Shown: positions 1-8,230 of the stretch, piece by piece
Position numbering within the stretch: position 1 is the stretch's first letter
Layout: each line of letters begins with the position of its first letter
Source: BM520 sp964594665
GTDB taxonomy: Bacteria; Bacteroidota; Bacteroidia; Bacteroidales; BM520
NCBI GenBank assembly: GCA_964594665.1
Contig: CAZQNY010000049.1
Location: forward strand, 1-21,196
DNA: 21,196 nucleotides
Reading direction: 5' to 3'
Program-made: the position numbers and the translations under genes
Notes under the pieces: model-generated
Database searches by the model: none
What the model saw: only the letters and a program-made list of their open reading frames with translations
What the model was told of the DNA's origin: nothing

Positions 1-1334
1 TCCGCCTCACCCAATAATGTGGCAGAGGTACAACTGGTAACCTTCACCATCACATAATCGCCGGCCTTGAAATCCTGACGATCAAAAACAACAACCTTAT
101 TCTGTGAATTACGGCCAAAAACCTGCTTCTCACTGCGTTTGGAAACACCCTCCACGAGTACCTCGAAGGTCTTGCCAACATCCTTTTTGTTACTTGCGTG
201 AGACAGCTCCTGCTGTAAGGCAATAATCTCATTTAAACGGCGGCCCTTAACATCATCAGGAACATCATCAGGAAAGCGTTTCGCTGCCACTGTTCCGGAG
301 CGTTCCGAGTATTTAAACATATAGGCATAGTCATATCCCACCCATTTCATTAGCTCCAGCGTTTGCCTGTGATCTTCTTCTGTCTCACCACAAAAACCGG
401 CAATAATATCGGTTGTTATAGACGCTTCAGGGAGGTGTTTTTTTATGGCTCTGATACGATCCATATACCACTCACGGGTGTATTTCCGATTCATGCGCTT
501 AAGCACCTCTGTACTTCCCGACTGACATGGCAGGTGGATGCTGCGGCAGACATTGGGGTTCTCCGACATCACTTTCAACAGGTCGTCGCTAAGGTCTTTG
601 GGATGTGAAGTAGCATAGCGCACACGCAATTGCGGACTCACTTTTGCAACCATCTCCAGAAGTCCTGGAAAAGCTAATTCCCCCCCATCGGGCGTATCCC
701 AGCGGTATGAATTTACATTCTGCCCAAGCACAGTAACCTCTTTATATCCTTTTGCGAAAAGATCTTTTGCCTCGTTAACAATAGTCTGAGGATCACGGCT
801 GCGCTCTTTTCCTCGGGTGTAAGGCACCACGCAATAGGTACAAAAATTCTCACATCCCCGCATAATACTTATAAATGCAGATACACCGTTGCTAACAAGC
901 CTGACAGGGTTTATATCATCATAAGTCTCGGTAGTAGAAAGCAACACATTAATAGCTTTGTGCCCATCTTCGACTGTATCCAGCAGGCGGGGCAAGTCAC
1001 GGTACGAATCCGGGCCTGCCATAACATCAACAATAGTCTCCTCCTGGAATAACTTCTCCTGCAGACGTTCCGCCATACAACCGATAACCCCGATCTTCAC
1101 ATCTTTGTTTTTCTTCTTCAATGCTGCCAGCTCATGCAAACGCTTATACACTCTTTGTTCTGCATTATCCCGAATAGAACAGGTATTAATAAGCACCACA
1201 TCTGCCTCATGCATATCGTCAGTTGCCGTATAATCATGCGCTGCCATTACGGAACCCACAATCTCACTGTCGCTGAAATTCATTTGACAGCCGTAAGTTT
1301 CTATATATAATTTTTTATTTTTTTTCATTGCCAT
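1..1334 (-). CDS. miaB: tRNA-2-methylthio-N6-dimethylallyladenosine synthase MiaB (3' end cut by window edge)
   Basis: Radical-SAM methylthiotransferase that adds the 2-methylthio group to i6A37 of tRNAs reading UNN codons, in the cytosol. Translating the minus strand from 1334 gives about 444 residues without a stop. The N-terminal MTTase domain carries three cluster cysteines: C16 (ETYGCQMNF), C52 (NTCSIRDNAE) and C86 (GCMAER). The radical-SAM motif RGCENFCTYC gives C161, C165 and C168. The C-terminal TRAM domain is nearly complete and the frame ends in LLGEA at base 3, so only a few residues are missing. Start ATG at 1334 (MAMKKNK); the ATG at 1328 is an equally possible start two codons in. 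An ATG further upstream (1344) is followed at once by a stop. It is divergent from topA across a 236-bp intergenic stretch. Family identification is firm; only the exact start and the missing tail are uncertain. Confidence 0.96.
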   Translation of the reverse strand, partial: MAMKKNKKLYIETYGCQMNFSDSEIVGSVMAAHDYTATDDMHEADVVLINTCSIRDNAEQRVYKRLHELAALKKKNKDVKIGVIGCMAERLQEKLFQEETIVDVMAGPDSYRDLPRLLDTVEDGHKAINVLLSTTETYDDINPVRLVSNGVSAFISIMRGCENFCTYCVVPYTRGKERSRDPQTIVNEAKDLFAKGYKEVTVLGQNVNSYRWDTPDGGELAFPGLLEMVAKVSPQLRVRYATSHPKDLSDDLLKVMSENPNVCRSIHLPCQSGSTEVLKRMNRKYTREWYMDRIRAIKKHLPEASITTDIIAGFCGETEEDHRQTLELMKWVGYDYAYMFKYSERSGTVAAKRFPDDVPDDVKGRRLNEIIALQQELSHASNKKDVGKTFEVLVEGVSKRSEKQVFGRNSQNKVVVFDRQDFKAGDYVMVKVTSCTSATLLGEA

Positions 1335-1378
1335 AGGGTTACATTTTAAACCTTTATGTATAAAGAACAAGAACGGCG

Positions 1379-1411
1379 CAAAATTAGTAAAAATGGAATG
1401 CTTAAAATCAA
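1379..1411 (-). promoter_or_regulatory. Candidate Bacteroidota-type promoter for miaB
   Basis: On the minus strand, TAATTTTG (1386-1379) fits the TAnnTTTG -7 consensus of Bacteroidota sigma-ABfr. A TTG (1411-1409) lies 22 bases upstream, slightly longer than the usual spacing of about 19-21. The -7 element is 44 bases before the miaB ATG. Weak on spacing, reasonable on position. Confidence 0.35.
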
Positions 1412-1436
1412 TGAATTTTGAAATACACCTTAATAT

Positions 1437-1468
1437 ATGTGCAAATGATCAGGAAAATTATAATTTTG
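1437..1468 (+). promoter_or_regulatory. Candidate Bacteroidota-type promoter for topA
   Basis: TAATTTTG at 1461-1468 matches the TAnnTTTG -7 element. The -33 position 19-20 bases upstream reads TGTG or ATGT, a poor match to TTTG. This would give a leader of roughly 95 bases before the topA ATG at 1571. Confidence 0.4.
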
Positions 1469-1570
1469 TGCCCGGATTATCACCACTGTGTGAAAAATGG
1501 AACATCGCCGAATAGGCTGTTTATTAATTTAATATTTAGATAACCATCTGTAATACAATATATTAATTTT

Positions 1571-3895
1571 ATGGTAAAGAATCTTGTAATCGTCGAGTCA
1601 CCTGCTAAAGCAAAAACTATTGAAGGGTTTTTGGGAAAAGATTTCACTGTTAAATCCAGCTTCGGGCACGTTCGTGACTTGTCGAAAAAAGACCTGGGCG
1701 TCGATATCGACAATAAATTTACACCGCAATATGAAATAAGCAGCGACAAGACGAAAGTCGTGAAGGAGCTGCAAAAACTGGCAAAAGAGGCAGAGGTTAT
1801 CTGGCTGGCATCTGATGAGGACCGCGAAGGAGAAGCTATTTCGTGGCACCTTGCAGAAACCCTGAAACTCGATAAAGAAAAAACAAAACGTATTGTTTTT
1901 CATGAAATCACGAAAACAGCCATTCTTGAGGCCATCAAAAATCCACGGGATATCGACATCAACCTGGTGAATGCCCAACAGGCCAGAAGGGTTTTGGATC
2001 GTCTGGTAGGCTTTGAACTTTCTCCGGTGCTGTGGAAAAAAGTAAAACCGGCACTCTCCGCAGGGCGTGTGCAATCGGTTGCCGTTCGCCTTATTGTAGA
2101 GCGTGAAAGGGAAATTCGTGACTTTGAGTCGAAAGCATATTACCGCGTAACGGCAATTTTTGATGTAGAAAAAAATGGTGCTAAATCAAAACTGGAAGCA
2201 GAACTTCCGAAAAGATTCGATACCAGAGAGAAGGCGCTGGAATTTCTGGCGCAATGTCAGGGTGCTGATTTTTCGGTTTCCAATATTGAAACCAAACCGG
2301 CAAGCAAAACTCCGGCACCACCATTTACAACCTCTACACTACAACAGGAAGCATCGCGTAAGCTTGGTTTCTCGGTTTCAAAAACCATGCTGGTAGCACA
2401 GCAACTCTACGAATCCGGAAAAATCACCTATATGCGTACCGACAGCGTAAACCTCTCAAACATGGCCATGGCGATGGCAAAAGAGAAAATAACGGAGCTC
2501 TATGGTGAGAATTTTGTAAAAACAAGAAAATACGCTACCAAGGCAAAAGGAGCTCAGGAGGCACACGAAGCTATACGACCCACATATCTTACCAATCAGC
2601 ATATTGACGGTGATGCTGCACAGAAAAAACTCTACGACCTCATCTGGAAACGTACCCTTGCCTCACAGATGAGTGATGCGAAATTTGAAAAAACAACCGT
2701 AACAATAAATATCAGCTCTTCCCCGGAAAATTTTATTGCCAAAGGTGAAGTTCTGATCTTCGACGGTTTCCTTAAAGTATATCTCGAATCAAAAGATGAC
2801 GAAGATGATGAAGACATCCGTAATGTACTGCCCCCTCTACAGGCCGGTGACACAATAACATCAGATATAATTACGGCAACACAAAAATTTACGATCCCTC
2901 CTTACAGATACTCTGAAGCAAGCCTGGTAAAACGTATGGAAGAACTTGGCATCGGGCGTCCTTCAACCTATGCCCCCACAATCTCTACCATCCAGAAAAG
3001 AGGTTATGTGGAAAAAACCAATGCTCCGGGTGAAAAACGCGACTTTGAAATCCTGACTCTAAAGAAAAATACCATCTCTGAAAAGAAAAAATCAGAAACC
3101 TTTGGCGTTATCAAAGGTAAACTGGTTCCTTCAGATATCGGTAAACTGGTAAATGAATTTCTTCTGAAAAACTTTAGTGAGGTTATGGATTATAACTTCA
3201 CTGCAAGCGTGGAACATAACTTTGATGAAATCGCCAGCGGCAAAAAAATCTGGAATAATATGATCGATGATTTTTACGGCCCCTTTCATGAAAGTATCGA
3301 TATAGCACTCAAAAGCACTGAAAAAGTAAAAGGTGAACGTTTATTGGGTGTTGATCCTGCATCAGGAAAAAATATTTATGTAAAAATCGGTCGCTTCGGC
3401 CCTATGGTGCAGATTGGAGAAAAAGAAGACGAAGAAAAACCTCGTTTTGCCGGCCTGAAAAAAGGCCAGTCCATTGAAACACTAAGCCTGGAAGAAGCAA
3501 TGGAGCTCTTCAAATTTCCTCGTAAACTGGGCCAGTATGAAGGTTACGATATGTCTGTTGCCATTGGTCGGTTCGGGCCTTATGTGCGCCACAACAATAA
3601 TTTTTTCTCGCTGGCAAAAACCGATGACCCTGCAACTATTGATGCAGCAAAAGCAATAGAGTTGATTGAAGCAAAACGACTGAAAGATAAACAAAACGAA
3701 ATTGCCATCTTTGAGGGTGAACCAGTGGTCCAGGTCCTTAACGGTCGGTATGGCCCCTATATAAAAATCGAAAAAGAGAACTTCAGGATTCCAAAATCAC
3801 AAGACCCCAAAGCCCTGACCAGGGAAGAGTGTCTGAAAATGGCTGAAGAACAAAGGGCTAAGAAAAAGCCCAAATCAACAAGGGCTAAAAAGTAA
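1571..3895 (+). CDS. topA: DNA topoisomerase I (type IA), zinc-finger-less Bacteroidota form
   Basis: Relaxes negatively supercoiled DNA by a transient 5'-phosphotyrosine break. The 774-residue protein starts with a TOPRIM domain: E9 in LVIVESPAKAK, and the acidic triad in SDEDREGEA (D82, D84, E86). The active-site tyrosine is Y287 in GKITYMRTDSVN. RVLDRLVGFELSP and SAGRVQSVAVRLIV are the usual type IA core motifs. The C-terminal part (about residues 590-760) has no tetra-cysteine zinc fingers. Instead it carries three repeats around GRFGPMVQ, GRFGPYVR and GRYGPYIK, then a basic tail ending KKKPKSTRAKK, which probably contacts DNA. The start is the first ATG in frame and gives the normal MVKNLVIVESPAK N-terminus. 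The next gene begins 45 bases downstream on the same strand, so the two are probably co-transcribed. Confidence 0.97.
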   Translation: MVKNLVIVESPAKAKTIEGFLGKDFTVKSSFGHVRDLSKKDLGVDIDNKFTPQYEISSDKTKVVKELQKLAKEAEVIWLASDEDREGEAISWHLAETLKLDKEKTKRIVFHEITKTAILEAIKNPRDIDINLVNAQQARRVLDRLVGFELSPVLWKKVKPALSAGRVQSVAVRLIVEREREIRDFESKAYYRVTAIFDVEKNGAKSKLEAELPKRFDTREKALEFLAQCQGADFSVSNIETKPASKTPAPPFTTSTLQQEASRKLGFSVSKTMLVAQQLYESGKITYMRTDSVNLSNMAMAMAKEKITELYGENFVKTRKYATKAKGAQEAHEAIRPTYLTNQHIDGDAAQKKLYDLIWKRTLASQMSDAKFEKTTVTINISSSPENFIAKGEVLIFDGFLKVYLESKDDEDDEDIRNVLPPLQAGDTITSDIITATQKFTIPPYRYSEASLVKRMEELGIGRPSTYAPTISTIQKRGYVEKTNAPGEKRDFEILTLKKNTISEKKKSETFGVIKGKLVPSDIGKLVNEFLLKNFSEVMDYNFTASVEHNFDEIASGKKIWNNMIDDFYGPFHESIDIALKSTEKVKGERLLGVDPASGKNIYVKIGRFGPMVQIGEKEDEEKPRFAGLKKGQSIETLSLEEAMELFKFPRKLGQYEGYDMSVAIGRFGPYVRHNNNFFSLAKTDDPATIDAAKAIELIEAKRLKDKQNEIAIFEGEPVVQVLNGRYGPYIKIEKENFRIPKSQDPKALTREECLKMAEEQRAKKKPKSTRAKK

Positions 3896-3940
3896 CCTTT
3901 AATCCATACCTGTCGTACATTCATAACAAATTCGCAGTAC

Positions 3941-5119
3941 ATGGAACTCTCGGTATATTTTAACCCTGTTGATATTTCATCGATGGTGATCCCGGAATCA
4001 GCACGACCACGGTTTATGGATTTTTGTAAGCTCCATACCGTAGAAAACGGATTTCCGGAAACTGAAAACCTTAATATCGCGATCATTGGCGTTCCCGAAG
4101 AAAGGGGTTGCATTACCAATGAAGGATGTGCTCAGGGAGCAGATAAAATACGCGAACAACTTTATCAGCTCTTCCCCGGAAAATGGAATATCCGTATCGC
4201 TGACCTTGGAAACATTAAAAATGGTCACAGCCTGAAGGATACTTTTTTCGCCCTTGGCAGTGTCTGCTCCGAACTTCTTAAAACAAATACTATCCCCGTT
4301 ATTCTGGGTGGTAGTCAGGATATTACCTGGGCTACTTACAAAGCCTATGAAGAATTGGGTCAAATAATAAATATTGTCAGTGTCGACAGCCGCTTCGACA
4401 TTGGTGAAGAAGATTCCAACCTGCATTCGCGTTCATACCTCAGCAAAATATTACTTCATCAGCCCAACTACCTTTTCAATTATACAAACATCGGCTACCA
4501 AAGCTATTATGTTGATAACGAGGCCGTAAACCTGATGAGCAAATTATTTTTCGATACGTATCGCCTTGGTAATGTAAGAGCAGATCTGGAAGAAGTGGAG
4601 CCTATTGTCCGTAATGCTGATATGGTTACTATTGACATCTCTGCGGTGCGCAGAGGTGAGGCTCCCGGAAACAAAAACGCCGGCCCCAATGGCTTTTTTG
4701 GCGATGAAATATGCCAGATAACCCGATATGCAGGCCTCTCGGATAAGCTTTCTTCCATCGGATTCTATGAATATAATCCGCTTTTTGATGAAAATAATCA
4801 AACAGCCATACTCATATCACAAATGATATGGTATTTCTGCGAAGGTTTTGTGCAACGGAAAAGCGATTTCCCCTACCGCGACAAAGACAAGTCGGATTTT
4901 GTAAAATATGTTGTTCCGGTAGAAAATCACGACGAGGACTTAATATTCTACAAATCGAAAAAAAGCGATCGCTGGTGGATGGAAGTACAATGCGCACAAA
5001 ATGTTAAAGCTCGCTACGAACGCCACTACATGGTGCCTTGCTCCTATGAAGACTATAAAGACGCCTGCGCCAACGACATCCCCGAACGCTGGTGGATGGT
5101 ATATCAGAAGCTGATGTAG
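3941..5119 (+). CDS. Arginase/formimidoylglutamase-fold protein with degenerate metal site
   Basis: 392 residues of ureohydrolase (arginase/agmatinase/formiminoglutamase) fold. The landmark segments are recognisable but altered. The GGDHS segment reads GGSQD (123-127; Q126 replaces the metal-binding His). DAHxD reads DSRFD (149-153; R151 replaces His, D149 and D153 kept). The SxDxDxxDP segment reads TIDISAVR (231-238; D232 kept, S234 replaces Asp). Three of the usual six manganese ligands are therefore replaced, so ureohydrolase activity is doubtful. Two RWWM motifs (344-347 and 383-386) and RHYMVPCSYEDY mark a C-terminal extension that I recall from Bacteroidota homologues often labelled formimidoylglutamase. 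No histidine-utilisation gene lies nearby. Its position 45 bases behind topA suggests co-transcription. Fold assignment is good; function is unknown. Confidence 0.85.
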   Translation: MELSVYFNPVDISSMVIPESARPRFMDFCKLHTVENGFPETENLNIAIIGVPEERGCITNEGCAQGADKIREQLYQLFPGKWNIRIADLGNIKNGHSLKDTFFALGSVCSELLKTNTIPVILGGSQDITWATYKAYEELGQIINIVSVDSRFDIGEEDSNLHSRSYLSKILLHQPNYLFNYTNIGYQSYYVDNEAVNLMSKLFFDTYRLGNVRADLEEVEPIVRNADMVTIDISAVRRGEAPGNKNAGPNGFFGDEICQITRYAGLSDKLSSIGFYEYNPLFDENNQTAILISQMIWYFCEGFVQRKSDFPYRDKDKSDFVKYVVPVENHDEDLIFYKSKKSDRWWMEVQCAQNVKARYERHYMVPCSYEDYKDACANDIPERWWMVYQKLM

Positions 5120-5243
5120 TTCATTGAGTAACATAAAAATTCAATATATTTTATCTTTTTTTTGATACAGCTGTAACAAATTGTGGTCATATTCTATCTA
5201 AGGAATGATACAAAAGGGATTTCCTTATTTATATATATAGATT

Positions 5244-5254
5244 ATGATCAACAT
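5244..5254 (+). CDS. Possible first codons of the ABC ATPase before the gap
   Basis: ATG ATC AAC AT immediately precedes the N run and reads Met-Ile-Asn-Ile/Met, which resembles the common N-terminus of MacB/LolD-type ATPases. It may be the true start of the gene whose C-terminal half follows the gap. Nothing beyond four codons can be read, and the apparent frame differs from that after the gap, as expected when gap length is arbitrary. Confidence 0.3.
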
Positions 5255-5354
5255 NNNNNNNNNNNNNNNNNNNNNNNNNNNNNNNNNNNNNNNNNNNNNN
5301 NNNNNNNNNNNNNNNNNNNNNNNNNNNNNNNNNNNNNNNNNNNNNNNNNNNNNN
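5255..5354. other. Assembly gap of 100 N
   Basis: Exactly 100 unknown bases, the usual placeholder for a gap of unknown size. It removes the N-terminal half of the ABC ATPase. Distances and frames across it are not meaningful. Contiguity of the topA side with the transporter side rests on scaffolding only. Confidence 0.98.
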
Positions 5355-5677
5355 AAAAAATGGGTATTAAAGAATGGGCAGAGCATCTTCCTTCAGAACT
5401 CTCCGGAGGACAAAAACAGCGTGTCGCCATTGCACGATCGCTAATAACACAACCCAAGGTGATCCTTGCCGATGAACCCACCGGAGCCCTTGATACACAA
5501 ACATCCTATGAAGTGATGGAAGTACTCAAAGAAGTTAACCGGACTGGTATTACCGTCATTATTGTTACTCACGAAAATGATATTGCTGCCATGACGGATA
5601 AAATCATCTATCTGAAGGATGGTATTATTGAAAATATCGTGGTGAATAATCATGAAAAAGAACCTGCATATGTTTAG
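5355..5677 (+). CDS. ABC transporter ATP-binding protein, MacB/LolD type (5' part lost in gap)
   Basis: About 107 C-terminal residues of a cytosolic ATPase that powers the adjacent FtsX-type permeases. Visible in order: the signature LSGGQKQRVAIARSL, Walker B VILADEPTGALD with the D-loop, and the H-switch histidine in VTHEND, then a normal tail ending EPAYV. The Walker A region and Q-loop lie in the gap. Family members have about 220-235 residues with LSGGQ near residue 140-145, so roughly 125 residues are missing. The stop overlaps the start of the following permease, as is normal for translationally coupled MacB-like operons. An ATG at 5360 lies inside the conserved fold and is not the start. 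Confidence 0.93.
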
Positions 5678-6929
5678 TATTGATATTTGGCAGGAGATTT
5701 TTCATACCCTTCAGAAAAATAAGTTGCGTACTTTTCTGACTGGCTTTTCTATTGCCACCGGTATCTTTATGCTTGTTTTGCTACTTGGAGTTTCTCGCGG
5801 TATCCAGAACGGTGCACAGCAAAATTTCATGGATCAGGCGCAGAACAGTATCAATATCTATGGCGGAAGAACAAACCTGGCCTATAAAGGTACCAACCCG
5901 GGAAAATACATAGGACTGAAAAACAACGACTTTCCCGTATTAGAATCTGCCATTAAAGAGGGGTACAACTTCGCATATGAAACCTATATCCCTTCAATGG
6001 AAATAATCTCCTACCGCAATAATTTCGGAAACTTTGAGATAGATCCTGTTTCAGAAAATTTCGATGAACTGGAGCGTATCAAAATGCTGGAAGGTCGTTT
6101 TATCAATGCCGCAGATATGACTGACAAAAGGAAAGTCGTAATCATTGAAAACAAAGTAAATAAAATTCTAAACCCCAAAACAACCCTCCTGGGACAAGAT
6201 ATCACCATCAATGGAATTCAGTTCCGTGTAGCAGGAATTTTTGAACTCTCTAACTTTGATTTTGAAGAGGGTGGCGGAAGAATTTTTATGCCGGGAACGA
6301 CAGCACAAACTCTTTTCGGGAGCCCTGATCATCTTACCCAAATCGGTTTTGTTGTTGATGATATGACATTGGAGGAGAGCCAGAAAGTAGAAAAAAAAAT
6401 AACCCGAATACTGGCAGCAAGACATAACTTCCATCCCAACGATCTAAATGCATTATGGATTAATAATAATATCGAAAACTCAAGAGAATTCAGAAAAGTA
6501 TTTAAAGGGATTGAAAGTGCCATATGGTTTATTGGGGTCTTCGTTCTTATTCTGGGTGTAATTGGTGTTTTCAATATTATGATGATTATCGTCAGGGAGA
6601 GAACAAAAGAGATAGGTATCAGAAAAGCTATCGGCGCATCACCCTCAGAGGTCATAAAGCTTATCCTGACAGAATCAATATTTATCACTGCTGTTTCCGG
6701 ATATCTGGGTATGGTAGCAGGTATTGGATTCCTGGAGCTTATATCACGATTTGATCTTATTGCTGAAATTAGCCCCAACGTAGCAATGTTTATTGTAAAC
6801 CCACAGGTGGATATGACTATTGCTGTAAGTGCAACATTGATACTTGTATTTTTCGGAACCATTGCTGGTTATATTCCTGCACGTCACGCAGCAAAAATCC
6901 GCCCTGTTGTGGCATTGCGCGATGAATAA
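5670..6929 (+). CDS. MacB-like ABC transporter permease 1 (MacB_PCD + FtsX domains)
   Basis: Inner-membrane permease of a MacAB-like export system. From the ATG at 5670 it has 419 residues. A first membrane helix lies at about 20-42, followed by a periplasmic MacB core domain to about 280. An FtsX domain with three helices follows (about 284-309, 332-355, 386-405). The cytoplasmic coupling segment reads RERTKEIGIRKAIGASPSEV. The start at 5670 (MFSIDIWQE) is preferred over an upstream ATG at 5652 because it aligns residue for residue with the next permease (MFDIDKWKE) and gives both proteins 419 residues. It then overlaps the ATPase stop by 8 bases; the 5652 start would add six residues. It probably pairs with the second permease. 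The substrate is not evident. Confidence 0.93.
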   Translation: MFSIDIWQEIFHTLQKNKLRTFLTGFSIATGIFMLVLLLGVSRGIQNGAQQNFMDQAQNSINIYGGRTNLAYKGTNPGKYIGLKNNDFPVLESAIKEGYNFAYETYIPSMEIISYRNNFGNFEIDPVSENFDELERIKMLEGRFINAADMTDKRKVVIIENKVNKILNPKTTLLGQDITINGIQFRVAGIFELSNFDFEEGGGRIFMPGTTAQTLFGSPDHLTQIGFVVDDMTLEESQKVEKKITRILAARHNFHPNDLNALWINNNIENSREFRKVFKGIESAIWFIGVFVLILGVIGVFNIMMIIVRERTKEIGIRKAIGASPSEVIKLILTESIFITAVSGYLGMVAGIGFLELISRFDLIAEISPNVAMFIVNPQVDMTIAVSATLILVFFGTIAGYIPARHAAKIRPVVALRDE

Positions 6930-6946
6930 CGAAATGATAAAACGAT

Positions 6947-8206
6947 ATGTTTGACATAGATAAATGGAAAGAGACACTGGCTTATCTGCGGAAAAATAAA
7001 CTCCGTACCTTTCTGACGATGCTTGGGGTTGCTTGTGGTATTTTTATTCTGGTTACACTACTCGGACTGGGAGAAGGCTTTAACAACGCAATGCGAAAAA
7101 ACATCTCCGATGCAGCATCCAATTCAGCTGTATTCTGGTGTAATAAAACCACAAAACCATACAAAGGACTTCCTGCAAACAGATACTATAACTTTAGAAA
7201 TGAAGACCTCAGAATTCTTAAAGAGAGAATTCCGGAAATTCAATTTATCACACCAGAAGTAAATGGCTGGGGTGGTAACCGTGACTTTAATACGGTTTAT
7301 AAAAATAAAAAAGGAAACTTCCGCGTGCGTGGCGCCTCCCCCGACTACTTCATGGTAAACCCGGTAACAGTTATTGATGGTCGAAACCTCAATGATAATG
7401 ATGTTAAGAAAAAGGTTAAAGTAGCCGTTATTGGCCCTCGCGTGAAGGAAATTCTTTTCGATGCCGATGAAAATCCTGTTGGAAAATATATACAGGTCAA
7501 CGGAATGTACATCATGGTGGTGGGAACCATTAAACCTGAAAGTAATAACTATGGTAACAATGACAATGCCGTTTTAATGCCTTACACCACATTGCAGCAA
7601 ATTTATGGATATGGTGACAGGGTATGGTCTTTTATTGTAGCTCTGCATCCTGATGCAAAAGTGACAGATATCGAAAGTGACATTCTTAAAATCGTTTCTG
7701 AACAACATAAAATAGCCCCCGATGACCACCAGGCGATTGGTAGTGTGAACGTCGCCGGTATCTTTGAAAAAATATCAGCGTTCTTTAATACTATCACGGT
7801 TCTACTGTGGGTAATTGGTATGGGAACCCTTATCATTGGGGCTATCGGAGTGAGTAATATCATGCTGGTGGTGGTGAAAGAACGCACCAAAGAGATAGGT
7901 ATAAAACGTGCTATCGGTGCTAAACCCGCAAATATCATCCGCCAAATTATGTTTGAAACCATATCCTTAACTGCCTTTGCAGGGTTCTGGGGTTTCGTGC
8001 TCGGTGTTGCAATCGTGGAAGGTGTGAATATGATGGTCAAAAAGGCCGGTAGTACTTCTGAAATCCCATTGCTGAACCCACATGTGGATTTTAACATCGC
8101 ACTCACGGCACTGGCTATTCTGGTGTTTTTTGGCGCTATGGCAGGCCTGTTACCTGCTCAACGTGCTGTAAGTGTCAGACCAATTGAAGCTTTAAGAGAA
8201 GATTAA
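6947..8206 (+). CDS. MacB-like ABC transporter permease 2 (MacB_PCD + FtsX domains)
   Basis: Second permease, 419 residues, same architecture as the preceding gene: helix at about 20-42, large periplasmic domain, and three C-terminal helices beginning near residue 282. The coupling segment reads KERTKEIGIKRAIGAKPANI and the protein ends PIEALRED. It starts 17 bases after the first permease. The two share the N-terminal pattern KNKLRTFLT and the C-terminal domain but differ widely in the periplasmic part. This fits a heterodimer served by one ATPase rather than a recent duplicate. The usual role of such systems is export of peptides, lipids or small toxic molecules across the envelope with a fusion protein and a TolC-like channel. 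No channel gene is in the window. Confidence 0.93.
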   Translation: MFDIDKWKETLAYLRKNKLRTFLTMLGVACGIFILVTLLGLGEGFNNAMRKNISDAASNSAVFWCNKTTKPYKGLPANRYYNFRNEDLRILKERIPEIQFITPEVNGWGGNRDFNTVYKNKKGNFRVRGASPDYFMVNPVTVIDGRNLNDNDVKKKVKVAVIGPRVKEILFDADENPVGKYIQVNGMYIMVVGTIKPESNNYGNNDNAVLMPYTTLQQIYGYGDRVWSFIVALHPDAKVTDIESDILKIVSEQHKIAPDDHQAIGSVNVAGIFEKISAFFNTITVLLWVIGMGTLIIGAIGVSNIMLVVVKERTKEIGIKRAIGAKPANIIRQIMFETISLTAFAGFWGFVLGVAIVEGVNMMVKKAGSTSEIPLLNPHVDFNIALTALAILVFFGAMAGLLPAQRAVSVRPIEALRED

Positions 8207-8230
8207 TAACAGAATATAAATTATTGTAAG

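Noticed and set aside
1598..2074. 158-residue open frame antisense to topA
   Set aside because: It lies wholly within a conserved topA coding region, has low-complexity Phe/Cys-rich composition typical of an antisense frame, and lacks any recognisable motif.
1571..3895. TopA lacking C-terminal zinc fingers as a novel variant
   Set aside because: The zinc-finger-less form with GRFGPY repeats is, to my knowledge, the normal one in Bacteroidota and not unusual.
5166..5175. Palindrome TACAGCTGTA upstream of the transporter genes
   Set aside because: A single short palindrome with no second site and no associated promoter boxes.
5199..5227. TAAGGAA...TTCCTTA hairpin before the gap, considered as a terminator of the topA operon
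   Set aside because: Only seven mostly AT pairs with a loop of about 15 bases and no clean T tract. It may equally be chance in AT-rich DNA.
5183..5677. Open frame running through the N gap to the ATPase end, with a start at 5183
   Set aside because: Its reading through 100 unknown bases is arbitrary, and the residues before the gap do not resemble an ABC ATPase N-terminus.
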